From Coemansia sp. RSA 922 (taxonomy: Eukaryota; Kickxellomycota; Kickxellomycetes; Kickxellales; Kickxellaceae): 51,472 bases of DNA. The position numbers and the translations under genes are program-made. Shown here piece after piece: positions 9,304-19,132 of the stretch (the first letter of the stretch is position 1; each line of letters starts with the position of its first letter). Under the pieces are notes generated by a model. The model was not told where the DNA came from. It worked only from the letters and a program-made list of their open reading frames with translations, and did no database searches. Location of the stretch: assembly GCA_027577415.1 (NCBI GenBank), contig JANBQS010000033.1, forward strand, positions 1-51,472. The letters are read 5' to 3'.

Positions 9304-9726
9304 CTAATCATGAATCTTTCTAAATTTACTCAGGTTCTCCGCCGGATATTCCGCATTGAGAGTAAGCCCAGTTTTATATTCTTTTAAGTAGTTCTTCAGG
9401 ACTTGCAAATTGTCACCCGGGTTTAAGAATGCGTCGAAATTTAGGAAATTAACATGTGCATGGCTGTTCGCAAGGACAACAACATAATCTTGTTTGATAG
9501 TATCATTACATTGGACTTCATTACCTTTGAACGGCCTAAACATTCCATCAATTCCATAGTAGGGTATGGTTCTAGAATAGTAATCACCATTAGTACACAC
9601 ATATAAAGATGATGTAATTTGAAGGTAGGAAGTTCCTGTATTCTCCACTTCAAACCTACCATTATATGTTAATGTGGATTCTTTACAATTAAGCCTATAT
9701 ACTCTCACGTTGAATGATTCGGGCAT
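9304..9726 (-). CDS. Small orphan protein (140 aa), promoter class CCCTATTTAAGA
   Basis: ATG at 9726 begins MPESFNVRVYRLNCKEST and the frame closes 140 codons later. No signal peptide, membrane helix or known domain is seen. The composition is that of a soluble beta-rich protein (many Tyr, Val, Asn, Thr). The start resembles that of the 50250-50699 protein (M-x-E then VY, later G-R/T-F/Y-x-V), so distant paralogy is possible. A TATA-like CCCTATTTAAGAGG lies about 115 bp upstream at 9841-9853. The same core at the same distance precedes the genes at 48205 and 50250. The promoter match supports it as a real gene. Function unknown. Confidence 0.6.
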   Translation of the reverse strand: MPESFNVRVYRLNCKESTLTYNGRFEVENTGTSYLQITSSLYVCTNGDYYSRTIPYYGIDGMFRPFKGNEVQCNDTIKQDYVVVLANSHAHVNFLNFDAFLNPGDNLQVLKNYLKEYKTGLTLNAEYPAENLSKFRKIHD

Positions 9727-9840
9727 GGTCAGTTGATGCGAATGCGATGAAGGTAAATCAAGTTGGGTTCAAATTCCTGGAAGTGATGAAAAGAATATAT
9801 AGTAGTTTGACAAGACAGTTTTTCTTTGGGAGTGGGAGGC

Positions 9841-9853
9841 CTCTTAAATAGGG
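9841..9853 (-). promoter_or_regulatory. TATA-like core CCCTATTTAAGAG
   Basis: Minus-strand CCCTATTTAAGAG, 115 bp before the ATG of the 9304-9726 gene. Same motif and spacing as at 48522-48534 and 50823-50836. Confidence 0.6.
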
Positions 9854-10150
9854 AAATTGTAAAAGGAAGAAGGCCAAAATCAGTGCCCTTGTCTCCCTGT
9901 CAATGGCAAGAATTTGGTAGAGAAAGGCATATTTCCACTCTAGCTGATTCTATTAATAGAAATGTTAGTTTATAAACTTCGTATTTTAGTAATAAATAAA
10001 ATAGCTAGAAAGGAGACCCAGTTCCTTGGTTTGATGTTGTGAAATCCGCCTCTTGTACCCACTCTTTACGCTGATCTGATTTCCCGATCGATTAGTGTCA
10101 TTAGCGAGTTGGCTGCTAACAAGAAATCACCCACAAAAAACAAATTTGTG

Positions 10151-10560
10151 GACTTGGTAAACAATCTATTTATGACGTCAACGTCTGTGACGCATGTCCT
10201 TTGAGGCAAGGAAAGAAATTATAGTGGTGATGTCATTTTTATAGTGCTTTTTCACATTCCTTAAAATAGAAAATAATTGTGCACAAAATGCTGCTAAGCA
10301 AACACAGCGATTCAAAACATTCTGTATTTCAAAGTCTGCCTATGACGTATGTCCTTTGTAGAAAAGAAAGAAAATATATTGCTGAGGTCATTTTTATAGT
10401 GCTTTTTCACAGTTGTTGAGAAAGAAAGCAAAGTGGGCACAAAAGCTGCTGAAAAACAAACATGACAATTCGAAACATTTTGTATTTCAAAGCCTGACAA
10501 TGACGTCATTCTTTGAGGTAAAGAAAATGGTGACATCATTTTTTATTCGCAAGCCTGCGC
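10151..10560 (+). repeat. Upstream regulatory module repeated about every 155 bp
   Basis: A block containing TCATTTTTATAGTGCTTTTT occurs at 10233 and again at 10388 (24 identical bases, step 155). A TGTATTTCAAAG block occurs at 10323 and 10481 (step 158). Each copy carries a TGACG-type site followed by a (T/C)CTTTG motif: TGACGCATGTCCTTTG near 10188, TGACGTATGTCCTTTG near 10343, TGACGTCATTCTTTG at 10501. There is a further full TGACGTCA at 10173. The array ends about 190 bp before the ATG of the 10746 gene. I read it as a duplicated activator-binding module for bZIP-type factors. Confidence 0.7.
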
Positions 10561-10630
10561 AGAAATATTTTTGCACGAATTCACAGACTTCATGTACTCT
10601 GGTTTCTTCCTACTGCTGGCAAGAGATTTC

Positions 10631-10650
10631 TTCTCTGCTATATATATTAA
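10631..10650 (+). promoter_or_regulatory. Core promoter TTCTCTGCTATATATA
   Basis: TATATATA starts at 10639, 107 bp before ATG 10746. The surrounding string (TTCTTCTCTGCTATATATA, then AGCTGCT) is repeated nearly exactly upstream of the 18740 gene. Confidence 0.65.
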
Positions 10651-10745
10651 GCTGCTGCCACAGCCTGCTGCTTTTATAACAATTGTTCCACACCATTTTT
10701 TTCTCAGTCAAACGCACATTTTTCTTCTTGCCCAACATTGTTATT

Positions 10746-11111
10746 ATGGTAAAGCAATATGTACTATATGGCGTTATTTGCGATGCAAATGGTAGGCCCT
10801 GTATCGAAGGATATATCATCAGAGGCAAGGATAATGTTATTACACCAGCGATGATTGCTGAGCTTGGTGTACTAGTTGAGAAGAGTATCCACCCTACCAC
10901 CCCAATGATTGGGAGAAGAGGCATACAGGCTTTTACTATACCCTATGAAATGGATCCGGCAGAGAATGTGTATTTATTTTATGGCGACAATGAAGAGAGA
11001 AGCAAACTTTCAAAACCCCCTTATGAAGGGATAAACTTGATTATAGAGGTTGTAAGAGCAGCTAACTATTTTCCACAGGAATCATTTACTGAGGGCACAT
11101 GGGAGATGTAG
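10746..11111 (+). CDS. Small orphan protein (121 aa), paired with the 18740 gene
   Basis: ATG at 10746 begins MVKQYVLYGVICDANGRPCI. The N-terminus aligns with that of the 18740-19132 protein (MTKHYYAVSVDSAGYPEICG): M-x-K-x-Y, a central G-x-P-x-I/C, a G, and IT about 30 residues in. After that the two diverge. No signal peptide, membrane helix or known domain is seen. The composition is acidic to neutral and soluble-like. It has a strong-looking promoter with a TATATATA core 107 bp upstream and the repeated 155-bp module beyond it. The earlier in-frame codons start at a TTG and are rejected as start. Function unknown. Confidence 0.65.
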   Translation: MVKQYVLYGVICDANGRPCIEGYIIRGKDNVITPAMIAELGVLVEKSIHPTTPMIGRRGIQAFTIPYEMDPAENVYLFYGDNEERSKLSKPPYEGINLIIEVVRAANYFPQESFTEGTWEM

Positions 11112-11862
11112 AATGTAGAAAATTAGCACAATTTCCACATGATGGCTACATGTTCATTGTATTTGCCACTTCAAATTACCAGTGGGCTTCTATCCTAATG
11201 AATTTCTAGGTTTGCACTTGCATTGTCCAAGAGTAGTTTTCTATTTCCATACTAATTTAATTTATTTTTAACATAGAGTTGAAAAGCAGCCAAAATAATC
11301 AACCCTTGTTATTCTTAGAGGACGTCATATTGTGCTGTGGCTCGACCTCCCAGCTTCGTTGCCCATGTTCATTTGTGTCATGGCAGAGGTGTGCATACAA
11401 ACTCTCCAAATATCGAAATCCCCATCGTCCATGTAGCCATTTCCATGCTGCTTGTGGTAGCATGATCCTTTGCATATTCGATGATCTTCATGGATTATCT
11501 AAAATATATAAAGATTGTGCCACTCGGCAAGATATGGCCGCTGCTAGCCAAGCCCATCGTATCGTCAGACACATAGAGTTCCCAGAGCCATTGGGCATGC
11601 AAGGAGGCAGGCAAAGTATAATCTTGAGGGATGGAAACCAGATAATAGTCGCAAGCCTAGTGGACTAGCCCTTGTGGAAAGGTTGTGCTATCAGCATGCA
11701 GTCATACGACTACCTGGAGATCAGCTAATTTTGATCATGATCGTGCCATTTTTGTCAACAAACAGTTGGTGTCGTCTTTAGTGTCTTTCTTCTCTACTTT
11801 TTCTCTACTCGTTATTCTCTTTATTTGGGAATTCGCAATTGAGCATTCGCAATTCACGGGCA
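11112..11862. other. Intergenic DNA with an eroded frame
   Basis: Downstream of the small gene the DNA is AT-rich. A plus-strand frame at about 11279-11668 has no ATG start at its open end and no recognisable motif, so I do not call it. From about 11740 to 11860 the plus strand is T/CT-rich and forms the leader of the next LRR gene. Confidence 0.4.
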
Positions 11863-13665
11863 ATGCTCACTCTTTCGCCCCTACAGACTCTCCCGCTCCA
11901 CGCTATTCAAATTGTAGTCGACCATGTCGTGGGTAGCAGCCGTGTGCGGTATGATGGTGTTAGACCCAATTCGAACGAGTACAGGACTTTATTACGGCCG
12001 CTTCTGTGGATCTGTCATGGCTTTCATGCTATCGCGTATCCGCGCTATTGTTATCTTGCCAAACTCAATTTTGCCCGTTTAAGAAGTAACTCTTTTGCTA
12101 CGCAGAATCCACCACATTTTCCTCTTTCGTCTGGCTACCGGCTCCTCTACGATTTTCGATATCCTACGCATCACTTGGCCAGGGAGCTAGTAATTGAGCT
12201 GCTGGCAAAAGATATCTACTCGGGCAAGGCGTTGAGGTGTTTGTCTCAGGCGCCATACGATGGCTGCGCATTTCCACTGGTGCGCAGGATCACTTTCATC
12301 GTGTTTGTGGACACTATCTATACTGACTATGAAGCTCACGACAGCGCCTGGGTGAGCAGAATGAACGAATTGTTTAACCTAGGCGAGGACAATGCGACCG
12401 GCCTAGCTGATATCGAGGACCGAACGACTGACCCCTTGGAGATCGAGGCCAACGTCAGCTCTTTTGTGCAGCGTGTCAAGGAAATGGCGCCTGAACTAGG
12501 CGAAATTGAAGTACGACTTGTGAGTGATACCCGCCCCGAGCGCACCGATCGACACGTTGAGGAGCTAATCTCTCAACTCTTTCGCCTTGTTAGTCGTGTT
12601 ACCTACCGGGACTACGACGGGTATTCAGCGGCTGTTGACTTGCAGATAAATCCAGTGAGCAATTTGGTACATATTGAACACAGTTCCGAGCTTATTCACA
12701 CGTCGTTTGCACAGCTAGTGCAGCGGAATTCGTCGACATTGCGGTCTCTGGTCATTGGGAACTCTAATGACATTGATCTTGGAGCATTTATGAAAACGTC
12801 CGATGATACTCACATAACGTATCCGCGTCTAGAGGCACTAAAGCTGACCGGGTTGTGGGATTACCCCGAATTGCCGACTTCAGCCTTTAAGGATGTCATT
12901 CCGTTTCCTTGTCTTCGGTCCTTGAGTCTTCAGGTTTGCTATCCATTTGACGACGACACGCTTTTCAGGGGTAATGCCACCACACTCACGTACTTGGAAA
13001 TGGGTTTGGATAACCGGACTATCTCCATACTCCTCAAGTACAACGTATTTACACAGTCCAGCCACCCAAAGTTGTCGTATGTCAACTTTGAAGAAATCGG
13101 AGACATTGTACCCCACTCCTTTAACGATTACGCGGACTACGTGCAGTTTTCTCTGAGTATCGCACCAAAAGCAGCAGCGCGTGCAATCGGCGGCATTTCA
13201 TCCAGAACCCTACTAGTGCCCGCTTTGCCGCTGCTTTGCGACTATGCGTGTATTCAAGTCCTAATGCTACCATATGTTTGCGTGGATCATTGGCAAGTCA
13301 TTGCCTTGATAAAGTCTCTCCCACTCCTGTCAGACCTTCACGCTCCACCTCCGTCACTTGGATCCAGGCCTACTGGCATTGTCGATGAACAGCTCCCCGC
13401 GTACGTTATATCCCACTATTCTCCGATTGGTAAGCGATTCCGATGCTGGCACCTCAGCTGTGATGCTAGAGCAATCGATCTCCAAGGAGTTATAAGGGCG
13501 GTGCTGTTATTGGCGCTGGTATGCCCCAACTTTGATTGTTTTAACACTGGTTGCACGAGGCGCAACCAATTTAGGGAGCTGATGGAAGTAGGTATTGCTT
13601 CAGATATGTTCAAGGAATATGCTCCTCGCCTGCGTCGACTGTTGTTTAATGCTTGGCGTGGATAA
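11863..13665 (+). CDS. F-box-like/LRR family protein (600 aa)
   Basis: ATG at 11863 begins MLTLSPLQTLPLHAIQIVVD, the family start. The longer frame begins at a TTG. The F-box-like part spans about residues 4-75 (LP.HAIQIVVDHV, then LLRPLLWICHGFHAIA). Family blocks follow: YSGKALRCLSQAPYDGCAFP, VSSFVQRVKEMAPE, YPFDDDTLFRGNATTL near residue 361, VFTQSSHPKL, LPLLSDLHAP, IGKRFRCWH near 522, LLLALVCPNFD, and a final EYAPRLRRLLFNAWRG. The C-terminus SDMFKEYAPRLRRLLFN is identical to that of the 16287 gene, so these two are the closest pair in the array. Compared with that gene it has about 20 extra acidic residues after residue 165 (DNATGLADIEDRTTD). No intron is seen. Convergent with the frameshifted copy at 13789. 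Confidence 0.82.
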   Translation: MLTLSPLQTLPLHAIQIVVDHVVGSSRVRYDGVRPNSNEYRTLLRPLLWICHGFHAIAYPRYCYLAKLNFARLRSNSFATQNPPHFPLSSGYRLLYDFRYPTHHLARELVIELLAKDIYSGKALRCLSQAPYDGCAFPLVRRITFIVFVDTIYTDYEAHDSAWVSRMNELFNLGEDNATGLADIEDRTTDPLEIEANVSSFVQRVKEMAPELGEIEVRLVSDTRPERTDRHVEELISQLFRLVSRVTYRDYDGYSAAVDLQINPVSNLVHIEHSSELIHTSFAQLVQRNSSTLRSLVIGNSNDIDLGAFMKTSDDTHITYPRLEALKLTGLWDYPELPTSAFKDVIPFPCLRSLSLQVCYPFDDDTLFRGNATTLTYLEMGLDNRTISILLKYNVFTQSSHPKLSYVNFEEIGDIVPHSFNDYADYVQFSLSIAPKAAARAIGGISSRTLLVPALPLLCDYACIQVLMLPYVCVDHWQVIALIKSLPLLSDLHAPPPSLGSRPTGIVDEQLPAYVISHYSPIGKRFRCWHLSCDARAIDLQGVIRAVLLLALVCPNFDCFNTGCTRRNQFRELMEVGIASDMFKEYAPRLRRLLFNAWRG

Positions 13666-13788
13666 CAATCCAAACCACGCTATCAATCTGGTTGTTACCA
13701 ATATATAAAACTCAATTACGCTACTCCGTCACTCCAACGCTTTTTATTTATTTAATTGGCAAGTGGACAAATGGTAAGATTCCAATAA

Positions 13789-15586
13789 TCAAGCGCCATA
13801 TTTACGGCGAAGGGAGTTCATTGTGCTACGCATAAGCGGGCACATGTTTTCAGTAAATGTGGCAGGCTTGCGTACGTCAGGCAATACTCGCTTTAGCCGC
13901 TGCTCATAGTTCTTGAATCCAGGCGACGCAATAACTTTTCTCGCCAGCAGCATAAACTCCATCTGGTTATCGCCCGACGACATTGCATAATTGAAACTGG
14001 GGCACAGCACGGCTAGCAGCAAAACGCACTGGACCATTTCCTTCGTAAGATTGCCTCTCGAGCTAAAGCACCAGAATTTGAACCGCTTGCTCAATGGGGC
14101 GTACTTCTTTACTGAGCTCGCTATGATTGCCGGCCAATCAAACACGGCAATACTCCTATCAAGCACGGGATAATCCGAGTACAGATCCGACAGTAGTGGG
14201 AGCGCCTTGACCAATTTGATGACAGTCAAGAGCGTAAAGTTGGTTCCATTCAAGCTCAGGGTCTGAATGGACGGATGCAGGCTAAACAAGTCGAGTACAC
14301 GCGGAATCTCGCTATCGAATTGCACACCAATAATGGCTCGCACAGCTGCGTTGGGCGCGATACTCAGGGCAAACCCTCAAGAAATTCCCGCTGCTGCCCC
14401 CAAAGTATTCAGGCAGACTTCCATTAGTTCCTAGAATAAAAACACGCCGAAGCCGTGGATGACTGTCGCGCGTAAAGACTTTGTGCTTCCTCAGCATCAA
14501 AATCACGTCAGGTAGCGTAATTATATGCAGGTACTCGAGCGTCTTTGAGTTGCCCCTAAACAGCGTGTCGTCGCCAAACGGATAGAACTCCGCGACTGTC
14601 ACGCTTCGAAGCGCCGGGAAAGGGACAAATGAACGAACCATTAACTGAGGCGGTGGAGCTGTTGTCATATCAAGGTTATATGGCAAGTCCAAAACAAGGC
14701 TTAGCAACGATGGGTAGGCAGTTAAACGGCTCTTGCCGTCCCAAATAAGCGCCGAAATATCAGGATGGTACAAGGGCGCTACCTTGTGCGGCACGATTTT
14801 CAAGGACTGCAACGATCTGGCACTCTGCTGTGCCAGCTGAATAAACAGGCTGTGGTTCGAGTCGCTGGCAAACTCAAGGTGGACCAAGTCGCTGATGCCG
14901 TCGAAATTCAGGCTTAGCGGCCATTTACAGTCCTTGAGTACAAACTGGACACGGCTAGTACGCTGCGCTAGTTGCTTAGCCAGAATGCCAAAGTTGGTCG
15001 CATAGCTTTTAGGCCAGTTGACAAGATCCAAGCTCCTCGAGTTGAACGTGCTTATCCTAGGCGCGATCTGCCACAGCTTCTGCACAAACGCAGCAATGTT
15101 GGCCTCCACCGCCGACTGGGTAAGCACCGGGCCTCGTTGGCGCACACTCGGGTCAAACTTGATGTCCAGCTCGCGAACCGATGGCAAAGCACAGCCACGG
15201 TAGGGCGACCGCGATAACATTTCCAGCGCGGGGCCCGAGTAGATGCACTCCAGGTCCGCGACGATATTCAGCACTTTAGCCAAGTGCCATGTGAGCCGTC
15301 CAACGTAGCTTGGGCAGTTGATCCAGGGGCACCGCTGGATAGAGTCAATAAGGCCTGGCAGGTACATGTAGTCGCAGAGGCACATCATGCAAACAATACC
15401 AATACGCGAGAGCGCCTCTTCGCGGAAGATACGACACACCCACAACATGGGCTCAATGCGCGAGTGGCACTCTTCTGGGCACGCCTTGATACCGTCATAA
15501 GCGTGCCTGTTGCTGTCTATCATGTGCGTAACAATGAGCTTGACTACATGCGACGGCAGGATCTGAAGCGGCGAAAGAGCAGGCAT
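13789..15586 (-). pseudogene. F-box-like/LRR family copy with a single-base frameshift
   Basis: ATG at 15586 begins MPALSPLQILPSHVVKLIVT. The frame is normal through LYSGPALEMLSRSPYRGCALP-type blocks (here IYSGPAL), FYPFGDDTLFRGNSKTLE and VFTRDSHPRLRRV. It then reads NFLRVCPEYRAQ instead of the expected FLRFALSIAPNAAVRAI. The expected reading resumes in the next frame (SIAPNAAVRAIIG) and continues through LPLLSDLYS, LSKRFKFWC, LLLAVLCPSFNYA to a stop at 13789. One extra base in the CCC at 14374-14376 (GGG on the coding strand) explains it. Either a recent frameshift or a sequencing or assembly error. The C-terminus is also unusual, with a 25-residue basic extension (LRRKYGA end). Confidence 0.8.
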
Positions 15587-16286
15587 ACTTTTTGGATATC
15601 TAGTCAACTGAATAAATTGGAAATTGGGAAATATTCAAGCAAAAGGAAAGAAGGCAACGTGTGCAAAGTGGTCATGTCTAAAGAGCCAAAGTTTACACAC
15701 ACCCAGGATGATGATGGAAGAAGCTAAAATACATCACACTCTGCGTCGCCCCAGTGATCACATATCAGGGATAGGATGAAATGACGACTCACGATTTGAG
15801 TGTGACGTCAAACCTACCAAAGGACGAATGGATCTTCAACATTGGATGCACAAACTGTCTGTGTGTGTCCTGCCAAGCATAATTCTTGTCAAAGGGCTCG
15901 AACGTTGGTAATATACGCGATCGAGCTTCGACAACTATAGAGCCGTTTACACTAGGAGAGACCTCGCTGGGTAATGCAAAATGACTTTGACGCATATGTC
16001 AGCTGTTGCTCCTGTTTAAAACTTCATCAAGGCGTCTGTCAAGATACAATTTTCGAAAGACGCATTGCCGCGCCAATTGACAGGAGCAAAGTAAATTGAA
16101 ACAAATACATTTAAACGGAAATTCGAAATTAAAGAACAGGAAACAAGGCGCACGCCAAAAAAACAACAAACAAAACGAACTCCCTGATTTACTGCTCAGT
16201 GATCGGCTAATTGGCCTTGGTTATACCAATTTGTCAACAAAACAGTTTCTTGTCTTCTTTTCTTTTCTTTGGTCTTTCTCAATTCA
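15587..16286. promoter_or_regulatory. Divergent intergenic region with a CRE-like site
   Basis: Lies between two divergent family members. A perfect TGACGTCA sits at 15803-15810. The last 60 bases before ATG 16287 are T/CT-rich (leader of the plus-strand gene). No gene is seen. Confidence 0.4.
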
Positions 16287-17984
16287 ATGACTATGTCAAC
16301 TCTATCGCCACTTCAAACTCTTTCTCTCCATATCGTTAAGCTTATAGTTCGTCATGTCGTGGGCAGCAGCCGCCTGGTGTTCGACGGCATCAAAAGCAAC
16401 ACGACCGCCTACAAAGCATTGCTGAGACCGCTGATGTGGGTATGTGGCAACTTTCGCGCTATTGCCCTTCCACTCTTTTGCAATTGCTTTGAGCTGGACC
16501 TCACAGACACGGCACTTAGTGAGCAAGAAGATCCGTGCTTGGTATTGGACCATCCCGACCTCGGCTATCCGACTCTCCATCTGGCCAAAGACCTAGATAT
16601 CGAATTAATGGGTGTAGACGTCTACACGGGCAAGGTACTCGAAATGCTGTCGCGCTCACCATATGACGGCTGTGTGTTTCCGCGGGTTCGCAACATTAAT
16701 TTTATATTTCACTCGAATGAGTTTGACAATAACACTGTGGCCGATCCAGTGCAATTCAAAGCCAACATCGGGGCATTCGCGCAATGGGTCAAGGACGTTG
16801 TTCCCGAGGTCAGCAGTATCTGGGTGTTGCCTGCGAGGCTTGGTCGCCCTCCCGAGACCGCCAGCTGTTACTTTGACGATCTCGTTTCTCAGCTTCTTGG
16901 ACTCGTCGATCGTATCGAGTTTGGCCTCTACAGTCAGACAAACATACCCGTGGCCCTGCATCTAGACAAGCTTTGCGATTTGGTGCACTTGAAGTTTGCC
17001 TCCGAAGCTGGCATGGCTCGAGCTATACAGCTAGCTCGGCGGAATGCGTCGACACTTCAGTCGTTAGTCTTTGAGTCTAATAGCGATATCGATGTCTGCG
17101 GGCTTGTCAGAGACGCTGCTGGCTGCCATGTAACTTATCCACACTTGCTGACGTTGAATATTTTTGACCACTCGGCCAATAGTGAGCAACAACGACCAGT
17201 CCTTGACGATGTTGTGCCATTTCCTGGGCTTCAGTATTTGGTCATCAAGCGTCTTTATCCATTCAACGACGACACGCTGTTCAGAGGAAACGCTGCTACA
17301 CTCAAGTCCTTGGATATGGTATTGGATAGTCCGACGATCTGTATGCTCTGTAAGTACAAGGTATTTACCCTGACAAGCCATCCAGAACTACAATGCGTCA
17401 ACCTTACGCAAGACGACATCCGCCTGCCATATCCTTTCGCCACTGCCGCCGAATTTATGCAGTTTATGTTGTATATCGCCCCGAAAGCTTCTGTGCGTGA
17501 GATCGGCGGATATGTTGGTTGCACTGAACTAGCGACTACACTACCGTTGCTTGAGAACCATACCAGTATACAAGTTCTAACCCTAGTGAGCATTCCACTA
17601 GAGTTCTGGGACCTCATTGCTCTGATCAAGACTCTCCCACTTTTATCGGATCTGCACTCGTCTTTTCCTCCTCCGAGTTTTGGAGCAATCACTGCTACTG
17701 TCTCCACTGACGAACTTCCTGAGTTTATATCTGCAAACTATGCGCCAATGGGCAAGCGATTCCGATGCTGGCATCTCAAGCACTATACGACTCAGCACCA
17801 CGAAGATGCTATTAATTGTGCTCTGTTGTTGGCACTGGCGTGTCCCAATTTTGACTATCTCGTTACGGATTTCGGGGAGAGCAAGCCGTTTATGAAGCTA
17901 ATGAAGGATACTATTGCTTCTGATATGTTTAAAGAGTATGCTCCTCGTTTGCGTCGATTGTTATTTAATGGATGGCGTGGATAA
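16287..17984 (+). CDS. F-box-like/LRR family protein (565 aa)
   Basis: ATG at 16287 (MTMSTLSPLQTLSLHIVKLI). A second ATG two codons later is equally good, and the longer frame starts at a TTG. F-box-like residues about 6-70 (HIVKLIVRHVVGSSR, then LLRPLMWVCGNFRAIA). Further blocks are YTGKVLEMLSRSPYDGCVFP, IGAFAQWVKDVVPE, YPFNDDTLFRGNAATL near 323, VFTLTSHPELQCV, MLYIAPKASVREIG, LPLLSDLHSS, MGKRFRCWH near 486, LLLALACPNFDYL, and EYAPRLRRLLFNGWRG as the end. This is the consensus-like length for the family. Its C-terminal 20 residues match the 11863 gene almost exactly. A role as an SCF-type adaptor is inferred from the N-terminal fold pattern only. Confidence 0.83.
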   Translation: MTMSTLSPLQTLSLHIVKLIVRHVVGSSRLVFDGIKSNTTAYKALLRPLMWVCGNFRAIALPLFCNCFELDLTDTALSEQEDPCLVLDHPDLGYPTLHLAKDLDIELMGVDVYTGKVLEMLSRSPYDGCVFPRVRNINFIFHSNEFDNNTVADPVQFKANIGAFAQWVKDVVPEVSSIWVLPARLGRPPETASCYFDDLVSQLLGLVDRIEFGLYSQTNIPVALHLDKLCDLVHLKFASEAGMARAIQLARRNASTLQSLVFESNSDIDVCGLVRDAAGCHVTYPHLLTLNIFDHSANSEQQRPVLDDVVPFPGLQYLVIKRLYPFNDDTLFRGNAATLKSLDMVLDSPTICMLCKYKVFTLTSHPELQCVNLTQDDIRLPYPFATAAEFMQFMLYIAPKASVREIGGYVGCTELATTLPLLENHTSIQVLTLVSIPLEFWDLIALIKTLPLLSDLHSSFPPPSFGAITATVSTDELPEFISANYAPMGKRFRCWHLKHYTTQHHEDAINCALLLALACPNFDYLVTDFGESKPFMKLMKDTIASDMFKEYAPRLRRLLFNGWRG

Positions 17985-18345
17985 CACGCACATTAGTGAC
18001 ATAAACGCCTATAGTTAGCATATAGAGCTTGTTTTTGCCAATCACACTATACCGGCGATGCTAGACAGCTCTACAACCAAGCTAATTAGCGACCAATCCA
18101 GTAACCAGTTATAAACAATTAAGGAATTTGGCCTCTAGCTATCTATTACATACTTTTAAATAGTATACTGCTCTTTATGTGTGTCCACCTTCACTCGCCA
18201 ACACCTACTTTTTGTGTCTACCCATCGCATGCTTTCTGGAAATCATATACGTTTGTCTTCAATGGGACATACAGTTAAACAGAAACACGCCATTTCGGAA
18301 GCTCTGTGAAAGTCCACCCCTTGGAGTGCTTTATTTAGTTTAAAG

Positions 18346-18542
18346 GAAGCAGATATACTGCATTTCCCATTTTCTTGCACTTTTGCAGTTGCCAAAAAGG
18401 AAAAGTGCGCATAACAAGATGCTAAACTAGAAACACATCGATTCAGATATAGATATTTCAAGTTCATACCTGGACATGTACTCTTTCAAGCAATGGAAGC
18501 AGATAGATCACATTCCCCAATTTTCCGTACTTTCACATTGCC
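18346..18542 (+). repeat. Upstream module repeated with a 149-bp step
   Basis: GGAAGCAGATA...CATTTCCCATTTTC...CTTTTGCAGTTGCC at 18346-18394 recurs, diverged, as GGAAGCAGATAGATCACATTCCCCAATTTTCC...CACATTGCC at 18495-18542. The step is 149 bases. It lies 200-400 bp before ATG 18740, the same arrangement and step size as the module before the 10746 gene, although the sequence differs. Confidence 0.55.
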
Positions 18543-18620
18543 GGAATAAGATATTCACTAGAGTGCAAAGCCTTCGGCCCCCTCTGTCATCTGCCTGCAG
18601 CGAGCAGGGAATCCTTTTCT

Positions 18621-18650
18621 TCTCTGCTATATATAGCTAGCTGCTTCCAC
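18621..18650 (+). promoter_or_regulatory. Core promoter TCTCTGCTATATATA...CTGCTTCCAC
   Basis: TATATATA starts at 18629, 111 bp before ATG 18740. The string TTCTTCTCTGCTATATATA plus AGCTGCT is shared with the core at 10631-10650. Confidence 0.65.
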
Positions 18651-18739
18651 TCCGTGTTACTTTTAAACACATCTCCAAATACACACCCACTACTTTTCAA
18701 TCAAGCTTGTCACCCAGCTCAGCACAGACAAATCCTGCC

Positions 18740-19132
18740 ATGACTAAACATTATTATGCAGTTTCAGTCGATTCAGCAGGTTACCCAGAGATTTGTGGGC
18801 ACGCTAAGAAAGGCTCTGTAATTACTAGGGACCAAGTAGAAGACACTCTGGATTCACAGTTTGTTAATGGCGACAATAGAACTATAAATGTGCACATCAA
18901 TCGTGAATACTCTGTCATCTTAAGGGGCCCAATCAATTCAATTGACAATCTACTAGTTAGCGATGTGAATGAAATGCTAGCCGAAGATGAAGATGTCTTT
19001 ATACTGGTGCGTATGGATGAGCAACCAGCTATAGAGGATATGCAAATGGTTTACGAAGACCATTATCTTTATTGGAATGCTAAGGAGGAAGCAGCTAAAT
19101 ATTATGATGCTAATCGCCTGAAGAGGTGTTAA
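18740..19132 (+). CDS. Small orphan protein (130 aa), paired with the 10746 gene
   Basis: ATG at 18740 begins MTKHYYAVSVDSAGYPEICG. The in-frame codons before it start at a TTG and lie in the leader. The N-terminal 30 residues resemble the 10746-11111 protein, and the promoter is nearly identical in its core. The rest is acidic and contains a hydrophobic stretch (DVFILVRMD) and a Tyr-rich end (YEDHYLYW). No signal peptide, membrane helix or known domain is seen. Shared promoter, shared N-terminus and lack of similarity elsewhere point to a fast-evolving small protein family. Function unknown. Confidence 0.65.
   Translation: MTKHYYAVSVDSAGYPEICGHAKKGSVITRDQVEDTLDSQFVNGDNRTINVHINREYSVILRGPINSIDNLLVSDVNEMLAEDEDVFILVRMDEQPAIEDMQMVYEDHYLYWNAKEEAAKYYDANRLKRC

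Noticed and set aside
11279..11668. Open frame of 129 codons after the 10746 gene
   Set aside because: Opens without an ATG and has no recognisable motif or promoter.
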